This document shows positions 25,945 to 35,275 of a stretch of 64,000 nucleotides of DNA, one piece after another. The notes below the pieces were generated by a model. The model was not told the DNA's origin, ran no database searches, and worked only from the letters and a program-made list of their open reading frames with translations. The position numbers were made by a program, and so were the translations under genes. This stretch comes from an uncultured bacterium (GTDB lineage Bacteria; Verrucomicrobiota; Lentisphaeria; Victivallales; UBA1829), in assembly GCA_900549415.1 (NCBI GenBank), contig URNX01000004.1, forward strand, positions 1 through 64,000. Reading direction: 5' to 3'. Numbering within the stretch: the first letter of the stretch is position 1; each line of letters opens with the position of its first letter.

Positions 25945-27738
25945 TTACATTGCCGACGGGACCTGAATGGTCAGCGTGTTGAGACCGTCCGTGAGCAGGT
26001 CGCGGACCGCATAGCAGAGCGCGAGGCGCGCGGTGCGGAGCGGTTCGTTTTCCGCTGTGAGGACGGGGCATTCGCGGTAGAACCGGTTGAAGCCCTTCGC
26101 GACTTCGAGCAGATGATTGACGAGCACGGAGCAATCCATCTTTTCCGCGGCGGAGCGGAGAACGTCGGGATATGCGGCGCAGAGCAGAGCCAGGCGGCGT
26201 TCCTCATCCTTCGCGAGCAGTTCCCACTGCGGATTGGCGGCGCTGATGTTCTGTTCCGCGGATTTGCGCTCGATGGAGTTGATTCGCGCACACGCGTACT
26301 GAACATACGGCCCGGTGTCGCCTTCGAATTTGAGCGACGCCTGCGGGTCGAACATGATCGTGGTTTTCGGATTGAATTTGAGAAGCATGAACTTGAGAGC
26401 GCCCATGCCGATGGTTTCGGCGCGCTGTTCCAGATCCTCCGGAGCGGGAGCTCCGTTGAGACGCTCCAGTGTGGCGGTGCGGGCGAGTCCGTGCATTTCA
26501 TCGAAGAGATCATCCGCATCCACGACGGTTCCTTCGCGGCTCTTCATCTTGCCGGAGGGCAGGTTGACCATGCCGTAGGCGAGGTGGTAGAGGTGCGACG
26601 CCCATTCAAAACCGAGCTTGGAGAGAATGGTGAACAGCATCTTGAAGTGCAGAATCTGTTCATCGCCGACAACCCAGATCTGAGTGTCCGGCTTGTTTTC
26701 TTTGTACTTGAGCAGAGTTGTTCCGATATCCTGTGTGATGTAGACGCTGGTTCCGTCGGAGCGGAGAACAACTTTGGTCCCGAGTTTGCCGAGGTCGGCG
26801 ATGACTGCGCCGTCTTCGCGCTTCTTGAACACGCCGTCGGCGAGTCCCTTTGCGATGAGGTCCTTGCCGAGCAGATAGGTCTGGCTTTCGAGATATGTTT
26901 TGTTGAAATGAACACCCATGCGGTCATACGTCTGCTTGAATCCGGCGAAGACCCATGAGTTCATGAGGTTCCAGAGTTTGCGGACTTCCGGATCGCCTGC
27001 TTCCCAGTCCTGAAGCATCTTCTGCGCCGCGGCGCCGATTTCCGTGCGGAGGAAGAGGTCGTCGTTCGACTGATCCGCCGTGGAAGGATCGCTTTCGCGG
27101 AGCGCCTTGATTTCATCGGAGAGAACGGAGTTGTACTTCACATAGAAGTTTCCGACAAAGTGGTCGCCCTTGATTCCGGTGGATTCGGGCGTTTCCCCGT
27201 TGCCGTAGCGCTGGTATGCGAGCATGGATTTGCAGATATGAATTCCGCGGTCGTTTACGAGGTTGATCGGAATGACCGTGTTGCCGACGCGAGCGAGCAG
27301 CGAGCAGAGGGACATGCCGATGGTGTTGTTGCGGACGTGTCCGAGGTGCTGCGGTTTGTTGGTGTTCGGCGCGGAGTACTCAATGAGGATCCGGCGGCGT
27401 TCGGCTTCCGGCAGCTTGCCCTCTTCGAAGAGCGCGGGCATATCGGCAACCGTATCGCGGCAGAGCGCGGCGGGCTTGAGCGTAATGTTGACAAACGCCT
27501 TGACCGCATCGGCGGAGGCGACGTCTTCATGATTGCGGAAGAATTCGACGGCTTCGGCGGCAAGCTGATCGGGTTTCTTCCCGAACATTCCGGCGAAGCG
27601 GAAGCAGTTGACCGTGATGTCGCCGGTCATGCCCTGAGGACAGAGCTCGGGGGCGATGCTCCAGCCGGGCTTGGTTTTGTTTTCGGGATTCTTCCGGAGA
27701 AGTTCTGCGGAAAAATCGGCAATGCAGCGCAGTTTCAT
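25945..27738 (-). CDS. argS: Arginyl-tRNA synthetase
   Basis: The 597-residue class I synthetase has an N-terminal Arg-tRNA domain (1-110), NTNKPQHLGHVRN carrying the HIGH motif, GMVNLPSGKMKSREGT carrying the KMSKS-like loop, and a C-terminal DALR anticodon-binding domain (from about 480). It charges tRNA-Arg in the cytoplasm. It lies 12 bases after manA and 18 bases before the hydrolase gene, in a minus-strand operon. Confidence 0.96.
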   Translation of the reverse strand: MKLRCIADFSAELLRKNPENKTKPGWSIAPELCPQGMTGDITVNCFRFAGMFGKKPDQLAAEAVEFFRNHEDVASADAVKAFVNITLKPAALCRDTVADMPALFEEGKLPEAERRRILIEYSAPNTNKPQHLGHVRNNTIGMSLCSLLARVGNTVIPINLVNDRGIHICKSMLAYQRYGNGETPESTGIKGDHFVGNFYVKYNSVLSDEIKALRESDPSTADQSNDDLFLRTEIGAAAQKMLQDWEAGDPEVRKLWNLMNSWVFAGFKQTYDRMGVHFNKTYLESQTYLLGKDLIAKGLADGVFKKREDGAVIADLGKLGTKVVLRSDGTSVYITQDIGTTLLKYKENKPDTQIWVVGDEQILHFKMLFTILSKLGFEWASHLYHLAYGMVNLPSGKMKSREGTVVDADDLFDEMHGLARTATLERLNGAPAPEDLEQRAETIGMGALKFMLLKFNPKTTIMFDPQASLKFEGDTGPYVQYACARINSIERKSAEQNISAANPQWELLAKDEERRLALLCAAYPDVLRSAAEKMDCSVLVNHLLEVAKGFNRFYRECPVLTAENEPLRTARLALCYAVRDLLTDGLNTLTIQVPSAM

Positions 27739-27750
27739 GAATCAGCCCTC

Positions 27751-28749
27751 TCAGAGTGTGGTCTTGACGACGGTTGTGTGTTTGCCCGCAGGAACGAAGA
27801 TGTGGTAGAGTCCGAATGCGGCGGGAATCAGGCAGGAGGAACCGGCCTTGACTTCCACTGTGCGGTCGTCGCGGCCGACGGTGACCGGCTCATTGATCGC
27901 GGTGATGATGTGGAAGCTGTTCGTGCTGTTCGTGTTGTCGCGCCAGTTCTCGACGAGCCGCAGGTCTTCGACTTTGAAGAACGGGCAGGTGTTGACGACG
28001 GGATATTTGCGGTTGCGGTCGGTGGAATCGCACGGACCGGAGATGCGGGGCACGGTGCGGTCGGTGAAATCGATGCAGTCGCGGGCGGCGTCCACATGGA
28101 GCTCGCGGGACTTTCCGTTGGCGTCGACGCGTCCCCAGTCGCTGATGCGGAAGGTCGTGTTGCTGTTCTGCTGGATTTCAAGAAGCAGGTTTCCCGCGCC
28201 GATGGCGTGGACTTTGCCGGCCTTGATGAAATAGGCGTCGCCGGGAACGGAGTCGAAAATCTGGAGCGTGCGTTCGACTTCGGGGCTGGCAACGTTCTGG
28301 AGGAACTGCACTTTGGTGGTGTTGTTGCGGAGGCCGGCGATGATTTTCGCGCCCTTGTCCGCCTGGATGATGTACCACATTTCGGTTTTCGGTTCGATTC
28401 CAGGGGTGCGCGCACAGGCGGCTTCATCGGGGTGAACCTGCAGGGAGAGACGCTTCCCCGCGTCGATGATTTTGACGAGGAGGGGGAACTTGCCGCCGTT
28501 GAAGTGGGCGCCGATGAGCTCCTTGCCGTAGAATTCGACGAGCTTGCGGAGAGTTTCGCCTTTGAGCGGACCGTTTTCGACGATGCTGACGGCGTCGTCG
28601 CGGTCGACGATTTCCCATGCTTCGCCGATGGGCGAGCAGTGCGGCGGAACGTCGCGTTTCAGGATGGTTTCAAGTTTGTTTCCGCCCCACATGACTTCCT
28701 TGTAGACGGGTTTGAATACCAGCGGGTAAAGAGCATCTGTGTCAATCAT
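27751..28749 (-). CDS. manA: Mannose-6-phosphate isomerase, type I
   Basis: The 332-residue zinc-dependent cupin enzyme has LSLQVHPDE and KTEMWYIIQA (zinc ligands Gln, His, Glu), AGKVHAIGAGNLLLEIQQNS (the second His region) and the Arg-containing SDWGR. It converts mannose 6-phosphate and fructose 6-phosphate. This is the short bacterial form of about 320 residues. First gene of the manA-argS-hydrolase-MetF-like operon. Confidence 0.93.
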   Translation of the reverse strand: MIDTDALYPLVFKPVYKEVMWGGNKLETILKRDVPPHCSPIGEAWEIVDRDDAVSIVENGPLKGETLRKLVEFYGKELIGAHFNGGKFPLLVKIIDAGKRLSLQVHPDEAACARTPGIEPKTEMWYIIQADKGAKIIAGLRNNTTKVQFLQNVASPEVERTLQIFDSVPGDAYFIKAGKVHAIGAGNLLLEIQQNSNTTFRISDWGRVDANGKSRELHVDAARDCIDFTDRTVPRISGPCDSTDRNRKYPVVNTCPFFKVEDLRLVENWRDNTNSTNSFHIITAINEPVTVGRDDRTVEVKAGSSCLIPAAFGLYHIFVPAGKHTTVVKTTL

Positions 28750-28829
28750 TCCGTAACTCCTCGGGAATAGTTTTTTGATTCACTGCCAATATACCATATA
28801 TTCACTGTTTTTTCAACGTATAGTTTCGG

Positions 28830-28865
28830 AAAAAAATGAAAATGCCCGGCGTCGGTGCCGGGCAT
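28830..28865 (-). terminator. Rho-independent terminator of the orphan pilin
   Basis: ATGCCCGGC (28842-28850) and GCCGGGCAT (28857-28865) form a 9-bp stem with a 6-base loop. On the minus strand TTTTCATTTTTTT follows. Confidence 0.88.
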
Positions 28866-28872
28866 CGGGAAT

Positions 28873-29607
28873 TCAGCGCAGTTCGGAGGTGTAATACCAT
28901 TGCGCTTTCACCGTGTCGCTTCCGTGAACTCCGGTGTTGGAGAGGGCGGCCGTGTGACCGTCGTAATAGAGCATGTTCAGCCGCTGCTGATGACGGTACG
29001 TGGCGCTGTTGTAGTGTCCGGATGCGCCGGTTTCGCCGTACTGCAGCCAGCGGGCGTAGTCGCTGTTGTCGTAATTCAGCAGAGCCGCCATGCCGTCCAT
29101 GAACTGAAAGTGTTTGGAAGCGTTCCGCATTTTTGCCAGACGGAAGGTGAGAAGCGAACCATTTGTGTTGAGATCGGCGGCATTCGCTCCGGAGTTGATT
29201 CCGTAGCTGTGGTTGATCTGCAGTGAGGTTCCTTTCTTGGTCGGACAGCAGAGCGCGGCCCAGTTGAACACGGTCGGAGTTTTCTTCTTGACGTTCAGGT
29301 ATGGCGGCATGGAATTCTGCCAGACACATTCGTCTCCGACTTTTGCTGCGGAAGAGAGGTTGATGACATATCCGTCGTAGTCGTTTGAGTATGCCGCCGA
29401 CGCCGTGCCGAACTGTTTGAGGTTGCTGAGACAGGAGATGGCGCGTCCTTTTTCTCTTGCCGAGTTCAGCGCGGGCAGGAGCATCCCGGCGAGGATCGCG
29501 ATGATCGCGATCGTTACCAGGAGCTCTATGAGCGTAAATCTGCGGGATCCCCGCTTGAAATGAAATATGAAACGGGAAATGTTTCTTCTGTTCTGATGAG
29601 ATTTCAT
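28873..29607 (-). CDS. Prepilin-type N-methylation domain protein with H-X9-DG motif
   Basis: The 244-residue protein has a basic leader of about 22 residues, then RFTLIELLVTIAIIAILAGM, the type IV prepilin/pseudopilin cleavage and methylation site with Glu at +5. An Asn/Cys-rich globular part follows, ending in HQQRLNMLYYDGH, the H-X9-DG motif known from many planctomycete and lentisphaeran pilin-like proteins. Such proteins are exported and membrane-tethered by the type II/IV pathway. No pilus machinery adjoins it. It follows GH38 on the same strand and has its own terminator, so it may be tied to sugar uptake at the cell surface. Confidence 0.88.
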   Translation of the reverse strand: MKSHQNRRNISRFIFHFKRGSRRFTLIELLVTIAIIAILAGMLLPALNSAREKGRAISCLSNLKQFGTASAAYSNDYDGYVINLSSAAKVGDECVWQNSMPPYLNVKKKTPTVFNWAALCCPTKKGTSLQINHSYGINSGANAADLNTNGSLLTFRLAKMRNASKHFQFMDGMAALLNYDNSDYARWLQYGETGASGHYNSATYRHQQRLNMLYYDGHTAALSNTGVHGSDTVKAQWYYTSELR

Positions 29608-29691
29608 AGTGTTGTTTTCCTTTCAATTCCTGTTTTTGTCTGATGTCTGTTCTGCCGTTCCGTTTGATCTTTCTGAAATAAGGAATGTTAT

Positions 29692-29719
29692 TTCATATTC
29701 CATATTCCATATTTCATAT
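29692..29719. repeat. Four tandem 7-bp repeats upstream of the orphan pilin
   Basis: Read on the minus strand, 29719-29692 is four perfect-length 7-mers in tandem: ATATGAA, ATATGGA, ATATGGA, ATATGAA. They fall in the 122-base gap between the GH38 stop and the pilin start, about 85 bases upstream of the pilin ATG. They could be a regulator-binding array, an AT-rich upstream element or a slippage-prone microsatellite. Confidence 0.6.
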
Positions 29720-29729
29720 TTTCTATTTC

Positions 29730-32237
29730 TCAATGCGTTCTCCTCCGTATGATTGTTTTTATTTCAAATGGTTTGAAAACGAGCGGGTTCTGCGCGGGGA
29801 CGGGATTGCGTTCCATGAGATCTGTTTCGAGCCATTCGCCTTCGGGAAGCGCAAGCCGTTCCGGAATGCCGCTGGTCTCGAACAGCCGGATTGCAATGTC
29901 ATCCGACTCTTCCGCCGGCTTGACGGCGCAGCCGATGATTCCGGTTCCCGTGGTATCGGGAAGAGCGGAAACGGCAGGTTTGGTTTCTCCGGCGGCACAG
30001 CGTCCGATTCCGACCGGATAGAGCGGGGCGTTGAGTTCGAATCCGCATTGCGGAACGAGTCCGGGGCGAATCCGGTAGCGGCAGGTGTACTCTCCGTCGG
30101 GCGGACGCTGAAGCGCTTTCTGCGAGCCGTCGGGGAGAATTTCCACGCCGCCGCTGCAGTAGCCGATTCCGCGGACCATGCAGGCGCGGACGGCATCTTT
30201 TTTGAATTCCCAGAGCCGGTGGTCGCATCCGATGGTGGTGAACTTTCCTTCCCGTCCGAAGGCGATCCATTGTGCGGCGAGACGGAGATGTTCGATTTCG
30301 TGATCCGGCTGGTTCCCGCGCTCCGGAGTGACAATGTCGCTGAAGTTGAGTCCGGCTTTGTAAACCGTGTCGGGATAGCGGACTTTGCCGAAGGGAACAC
30401 CGTATTCGATTTCATGCGGTTCCGCATCGGGATAGGGAAAACTCTGGACAAGGCGGACGTAATTTCCGCATTCCCAGTGAACCGTGTTTTCAATTTCGAG
30501 TTCGGGGAGCCCTGCGGGAAGGGTTATTTTCTGTTCAAACGGCAATCCGTACACGGATCCGCGGATGACGAAGCGGCAGACGACGGGTGTGTGTTCCGCG
30601 ATTTCAATGCTGTTCGCAACTGCGGGGACGACGCGTCCGGTGCGCGGCATGTTGCAGATGTAGTCGCCCCGTATCTCTTCGATTCCGGAAATTTCGGCGT
30701 CGCGGAAGAGACAGCGTTCCTCCTGCTTGCTGAAGAGGGAGAGCCGCCCGGTTGCGCGGTCGATTTCCAGACGCAGGAATTCGTTTTCCGCAGAGAGCTT
30801 TCCGAGCGGCTGATTCGCCCAGTTCCGTTCCGTGTCCTTGCTGTCGGCAATGACAAACGGGTCGGGCTGCCGCGCCGGCTTTGCCAGTTCAAGATAATAG
30901 GCGCGCGGGGCGAACGCGGGAACTTCCGCTTTGAATTCGACTTCAAAGGAGTCGGCGGAGCCGTGGAGCCAGCGCACGAGACGGAACGGAATTTCGTTTC
31001 CGGCGTCGTCGACGACCCGGTAATTCTGCGCATGGAGTTCCGGATGGCGGATGATGCCGGGACCGTAGACCGAAGTTCTTGCGCGAACCAGTTCGGAACG
31101 TTTCCAGGAGAGGCGGTTGAAGATGACCATCGGGAAGCAGTTTTTGCGCGGTGCTGTTGTTCGGGCGGCGATCCGCATCGCCAGTTCCCTTGCCGTGCGT
31201 TCCGCGGTGAGCCGGGCGAAACGTTTGAGATCGAGTTTTTCCCGGTCGGCGGGCTCTCCTCCGGTTCCGTTCTGGTTGTGATCCATGGCGTCAAGCAGAG
31301 CGTCCCATGCTGTTTTCATCCGTTCGCGCGGGAAGAACTGCGGATTGAGCGCGCCGAAGAATTCCGCCTGCAGCATGGCGTTTTCGGCGGGAAGGTCGAG
31401 CGGCCAGAGATCCGGCCAGCTGCTTTCGACGTTGGGCCAGAGCGACGGGATTTCACCGCTGACCTGCCGTGCGTTTGCGGGGAACTCCCGCGAAAAATAC
31501 TTTGCCGGCGTCAGAAAATGGAACGGGCGGTGTCCCTCCTCATTCCAGCGGCGGAAGTTTTCGACGGCGTTTTCATTGAGAAGATAGAGATCGGTTCCGA
31601 ACTGGCAGAGCTGGGGATAATCGACACCGCCGAAAATTTCTTCGATTTCTTTTTCGTTTTCGCACATCTGCGCATAGTCTGCCGCGTCATGGAAGAGACG
31701 GCGGCAGCGTCCGTAGTGAATCGGCGCATAGGCCTTGATGCCGGTTCCGTCCGGAGCGATGTAAAGAATGCGGTCGGTGTGCGGCGGGAGCCCGTGGGAG
31801 AGGAACAGTCCGGAGAATCCGGATTTTGCGGCGATCTGCGGCATCTGCGGCGTGATTCCGGGAATGTCGGAAAGCGTGGCGGTTTTGCCGGAAGCCCCGA
31901 AAAATTTTTCGCAGAACTTGCGTCCGCTGAGAAAGTTGCGGACGATGGTTTCGCCGGAGGGCAGCTGTGTGTAGAGAATGGCGCGCATGGGAATGACTTC
32001 GAGACGTCCTTCTGATTCGAACTTCCGGAGCTTTTCACACTCTTCCGGACAGGCGTCGGCGAAATATTCGAGGAAGTTCACGGCTTCGATCATGAAATGG
32101 AAGCTGCTGTGTTTTTCCAGAAGCCTCAGTGCGTTCTGGATGATTTCCGCACCTCGCGAAAGACACTCTTCGCGGGAGCCTGCCCAGAAGAGGTCGAGAT
32201 GCGCAAACGGTATGATGAAAACTGCTTTTTTCTGCAT
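29730..32237 (-). CDS. Glycoside hydrolase family 38-like alpha-mannosidase
   Basis: The 835-residue protein starts IIPFAHLDLFW, the HxD zinc-binding strand of GH38. ATLSDIPGITPQMPQI holds the likely nucleophile Asp, followed by a helical bundle and large C-terminal beta domains (about 380-835) as in GH38. These enzymes remove alpha-mannose from glycans with retention of configuration. The nucleophile environment differs from the common DPFG, so the substrate may not be mannose. No signal peptide is seen, so a cytoplasmic oligosaccharide is likely. It is preceded by a sigma70-type promoter and followed by an orphan pilin gene. Confidence 0.8.
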   Translation of the reverse strand: MQKKAVFIIPFAHLDLFWAGSREECLSRGAEIIQNALRLLEKHSSFHFMIEAVNFLEYFADACPEECEKLRKFESEGRLEVIPMRAILYTQLPSGETIVRNFLSGRKFCEKFFGASGKTATLSDIPGITPQMPQIAAKSGFSGLFLSHGLPPHTDRILYIAPDGTGIKAYAPIHYGRCRRLFHDAADYAQMCENEKEIEEIFGGVDYPQLCQFGTDLYLLNENAVENFRRWNEEGHRPFHFLTPAKYFSREFPANARQVSGEIPSLWPNVESSWPDLWPLDLPAENAMLQAEFFGALNPQFFPRERMKTAWDALLDAMDHNQNGTGGEPADREKLDLKRFARLTAERTARELAMRIAARTTAPRKNCFPMVIFNRLSWKRSELVRARTSVYGPGIIRHPELHAQNYRVVDDAGNEIPFRLVRWLHGSADSFEVEFKAEVPAFAPRAYYLELAKPARQPDPFVIADSKDTERNWANQPLGKLSAENEFLRLEIDRATGRLSLFSKQEERCLFRDAEISGIEEIRGDYICNMPRTGRVVPAVANSIEIAEHTPVVCRFVIRGSVYGLPFEQKITLPAGLPELEIENTVHWECGNYVRLVQSFPYPDAEPHEIEYGVPFGKVRYPDTVYKAGLNFSDIVTPERGNQPDHEIEHLRLAAQWIAFGREGKFTTIGCDHRLWEFKKDAVRACMVRGIGYCSGGVEILPDGSQKALQRPPDGEYTCRYRIRPGLVPQCGFELNAPLYPVGIGRCAAGETKPAVSALPDTTGTGIIGCAVKPAEESDDIAIRLFETSGIPERLALPEGEWLETDLMERNPVPAQNPLVFKPFEIKTIIRRRTH

Positions 32238-32269
32238 ATCTGTTCCTTTGCATTTTTGTTTCCGGAAAT

Positions 32270-32298
32270 AAGATATGCAGAGAAAAAAGAATTTGCAA
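32270..32298 (-). promoter_or_regulatory. Promoter of the GH38 gene
   Basis: On the minus strand, TTGCAA (32293-32298) and TATCTT (32270-32275) are 17 bases apart, 33 bases before the ATG. Confidence 0.6.
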
Positions 32299-32348
32299 GT
32301 TTTCGCGTTTTGCTTCTCTCTTTATGGTGCAGAACGCTTTTATGCCGC

Positions 32349-33080
32349 TCAGTAGTGTCTGGAAATCTGTGCGGCGAGCGCACAGAGCAGCCGGGAGATT
32401 TCGGGCGTGCAGGAGGCGTGCGGCATGAAGGAGCCGAGACAGCCGATGGTTTCGCCTTCGAAGGAAACGGGACAGCAGATGACCGTCTTGTCAATTTTCC
32501 GGTTTTCCAGGACGGTGCATTCTTCCTGAGCGATCTGCTTCATCTTTTCGAGGAACTCTGTTTCGCTGATTTCTCCCCAGAATGAGGGGAGGGGATATTT
32601 GCGGCAGAACTTCAGCTGTTTTGCGCGGCTTGCTCGGGCGACGAGACAGATGCCGGAAAGGGAGTCGAACGGGTTCTCTTCGGTCGGGAAGTGCCAGCGC
32701 AGCCCCGGATCCGCCTCTTTTGCCCGGATGCGGCAGACGATGTGCTTGTAGTATCCGCGGAGGACGGAGAAGCTGATGTATTCGCCGACGGTTTCCGCGT
32801 ATTTTTTCAGATACGGCTGGACGAGCGGCCGGAGATCGTCGAATTCCCGGTAGCCGCCGGAGAGCTGAAGAAATTTTTCTCCGAGAACATAGCCGCTTTT
32901 TCTGCCGACGTTTTCGAGATAGCCGAGCACGGTCATTGTGCGGACAATTTTGGAAAGAGTCTGTATTTTGAGTCCGGTCTCTTTCGCCAGTTCCCCGACG
33001 GTGTGGGGGCGGCTGGTGTCCAGTGCGATTCCTTCAAGGATTTTGAATGCGCGTTCAATCACCTGTATTCTGTCGTTCAT
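32349..33080 (-). CDS. IclR family transcriptional regulator
   Basis: The 243-residue protein has an N-terminal winged helix (HTVGELAKETGLKIQTLSKIVRTMTVLGYL) and an IclR effector domain with YISFSVLRGYYKHIVCR and CPVSFEGETIGCLGSF. AGGAGGG precedes the ATG. It is divergent from the heparinase/CE12/PfkB cluster and upstream of GH38 on its own strand, so either could be its target. The short 175-base gap to the lyase gene favours the former. Confidence 0.88.
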   Translation of the reverse strand: MNDRIQVIERAFKILEGIALDTSRPHTVGELAKETGLKIQTLSKIVRTMTVLGYLENVGRKSGYVLGEKFLQLSGGYREFDDLRPLVQPYLKKYAETVGEYISFSVLRGYYKHIVCRIRAKEADPGLRWHFPTEENPFDSLSGICLVARASRAKQLKFCRKYPLPSFWGEISETEFLEKMKQIAQEECTVLENRKIDKTVICCPVSFEGETIGCLGSFMPHASCTPEISRLLCALAAQISRHY

Positions 33081-33190
33081 GATGTCCCTCCTTTTGCCGT
33101 TACAATAAATGCCGTCTGCGGAATTTCAATCGAAAGAGAAAAGATTCTCCACAATAAGCGGAAAACGGAGCGCACGGCGGGAAAGAGTTC

Positions 33191-33219
33191 TTGACAACTT
33201 CCGGATTTCATGCAAGATT
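33191..33219 (+). promoter_or_regulatory. Promoter of the heparinase-like gene
   Basis: TTGACA (33191-33196) and AAGATT (33214-33219) are separated by 17 bases, 36 bases before the ATG. The -35 is perfect and the -10 poor, a pattern compatible with control by an activator. Confidence 0.55.
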
Positions 33220-33255
33220 ATTCCCGGCAACGTCAACCCAAAGAAGGAACTGACC

Positions 33256-35268
33256 ATGAGACATTCCGTTCACCGATCCGCAGCATTTCTGCTGCTGCTG
33301 ACTCTCCTGACTTCCGGTCTGTGCGCCGGAGAAAAACTCCTGCTCGGAATCTATCCCGACATGCGGACTTTCAAGCTGGAGCGCCCCGTCGGCTTCCAGC
33401 CTCTGAAGATGAGCGACCTGAAGGTCAATCCCGACCGCATCCGCGCCCTCGGCGAATTGCGCGCCGTCCCGTATACCACGGAGCAGCTGGTTCAGGCGGC
33501 GAACTTTTTCCGTGATGTTCCAGCCGGACGCGACACGTGGCGGCGCCAGAATACCGCGCATGTCCTGAAATATGTCAATTCCTGGAGTCTTCCGCCTGCG
33601 AATCTCCCCGCGTACCAGCTCCGCTGGCTGGGGCTGGAGCGCATCGCGGAGACCTGGCTCTTCACGGGGAACCCGCAGATCGGGAAATTCGTGCACGATT
33701 ACGCCGTTCACGGCATGACGCTCGACCGCTGGTTCTGGATGGGACAGACCTATCGGAACTGGCTGAAAGACGACGTCAAGAAGCGTTATGCCGACCTCAA
33801 CACGCTTCCGTTCGCCCGGATTCTGAACCTCCTGCTCATCCGCTGCCGCGACCTCTTCTCCGCGGAGGAAATCGCGCGGATGGAGGCGAAGTACCGCGAG
33901 TTCGTTCTGGAATCCGCATACGAGGATCTTCAGCGGCGCCGGAAGTGGCAGGCGAACAACTGGACCGCCATTCTGAGCGGAGCTCTGCTGCTTTCCGCAA
34001 AGTATTTCAACGATACGGAAAAAGCCGCTTTCGCCGTGGAGACTCTGACTAACTACTTCCAGTCCAGTTTTGAGCCTGACGGAAGCTACGGCGAGGGGGT
34101 CGGATACGCCGGATACGCGATGAGCGTTCTTCCGGACGTCCTGCCGTACCTGACCGCGGCGGAGCGCGAAACGCTTTTCCGGACCTCTCCGCTGCATCTC
34201 GTGACGCGCTGGATGGTGCATCATGATTTCTGCAATCCGGAAAAATATGCGCGGATCGCCTTCTGTGACGACAACAGTTTTGCTCTGCCCCCGGTCGCTG
34301 TGATGTACGCGCTTGCGCTGGAATCCGGCGATTCCGCGGCGGCGTATCTCGGTTCGCGCACCAAATGGCGCACGCCGTGGTGGAACTGGAATGCGGCAAG
34401 CTATCTGCTCGGCAATGGAAAAAATCCGGAAGTGAAGAGTCCGGAAGCTCTGAATCTGTCGCTGACCGCGCAGTTCGCTTCCGGAGAACTGATTGCGCGT
34501 TCCGGCTGGAAGGCGGGCGACACCGTGTTCGGCTGTTACTTCAACGTCCCGACCAAAGTGAGTGCGCACAAACGCCGCGAGAGCGGCAATTTCGTGCTCG
34601 GATACAACGGCTTCCCGATAGTGGTTCATTCCGGCAACACCAACCTGTACCGCCGCCCGATTCATCAGCTCTCCATCCGGACCTCCGCCGCGAACACCGT
34701 GACCGTCGACGGCGCTGATCAGCTCCCGGTGAAACAGCAGAACTGCGCGACGCTGGAATTCCGCGATGAACCGGAGCTGCTTCTGCTCCGCAAGGATATG
34801 CGCTCCGCTTATTCCCAGCCGATGAAAACGATGATCCGCACATTCGCCTGGCTCAAAAAACAGAACCGGCTGGTTGTGATGGACCAGATGAGCGCCGAAA
34901 AGGGAACGTTTGAGTTCCGCGCTCATCTTCACCTCAACAACATGCGTCATGATGCTTCACTGAAAAAACTGACGGAGAAGAGTTTTCATTACGTCCACCC
35001 GAAAGCGGAACTCCGGATTCAGACGAATGCTCCGTGCACGGTTTCCAGCGGTTATACGGTTTCGGACATCGGAAGCATCTGGAATGAGAAGCTCCAGCAG
35101 GCGGAAGCCGACAAGGGCAATGCCTTCGTCCTTTCGTACGGTCCCGCGGGAAAATGCGCTTCCGCCGCATTTTTTGCTGTGCTCGGCAAAAATGCCGCAT
35201 CCGTCAAGGAGTCGCCGGAAGGAGTGACGGTCGACGGCGTGCTGATTCCATGGTATTCCGGAAAGTGA
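33256..35268 (+). CDS. Secreted heparinase II/III-like polysaccharide lyase
   Basis: The 670-residue protein has a clear signal peptide (FLLLLTLLTSGLCAG, about residues 10-25). An alpha/alpha toroid region of about 350 residues includes QANNWTAILSGALLL and PDGSYGEGVGYAGYAMSV, with the Asn, Tyr and His positions typical of alginate/heparinase-type lyases. A C-terminal beta-sandwich follows (from about 380: ELIARSGWKAGDTVFGCYFN, SAHKRRESGNFVLGYNGFP), which carries the His-rich heparinase II/III motif. It would cleave uronic-acid-containing polymers in the periplasm or outside. The following CE12 esterase points to pectic substrates. AAGGA precedes the ATG. Confidence 0.85.
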   Translation: MRHSVHRSAAFLLLLTLLTSGLCAGEKLLLGIYPDMRTFKLERPVGFQPLKMSDLKVNPDRIRALGELRAVPYTTEQLVQAANFFRDVPAGRDTWRRQNTAHVLKYVNSWSLPPANLPAYQLRWLGLERIAETWLFTGNPQIGKFVHDYAVHGMTLDRWFWMGQTYRNWLKDDVKKRYADLNTLPFARILNLLLIRCRDLFSAEEIARMEAKYREFVLESAYEDLQRRRKWQANNWTAILSGALLLSAKYFNDTEKAAFAVETLTNYFQSSFEPDGSYGEGVGYAGYAMSVLPDVLPYLTAAERETLFRTSPLHLVTRWMVHHDFCNPEKYARIAFCDDNSFALPPVAVMYALALESGDSAAAYLGSRTKWRTPWWNWNAASYLLGNGKNPEVKSPEALNLSLTAQFASGELIARSGWKAGDTVFGCYFNVPTKVSAHKRRESGNFVLGYNGFPIVVHSGNTNLYRRPIHQLSIRTSAANTVTVDGADQLPVKQQNCATLEFRDEPELLLLRKDMRSAYSQPMKTMIRTFAWLKKQNRLVVMDQMSAEKGTFEFRAHLHLNNMRHDASLKKLTEKSFHYVHPKAELRIQTNAPCTVSSGYTVSDIGSIWNEKLQQAEADKGNAFVLSYGPAGKCASAAFFAVLGKNAASVKESPEGVTVDGVLIPWYSGK

Positions 35269-35275
35269 GGGAATT

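Noticed and set aside
27160..28770. Plus-strand open frame opposite argS and manA
   Set aside because: It spans two real minus-strand genes and their boundary and has no coherent domain.
29685..32015. Plus-strand open frame of 776 codons opposite GH38
   Set aside because: Same shadow effect; the GH38 protein on the minus strand is supported by motifs and a promoter.
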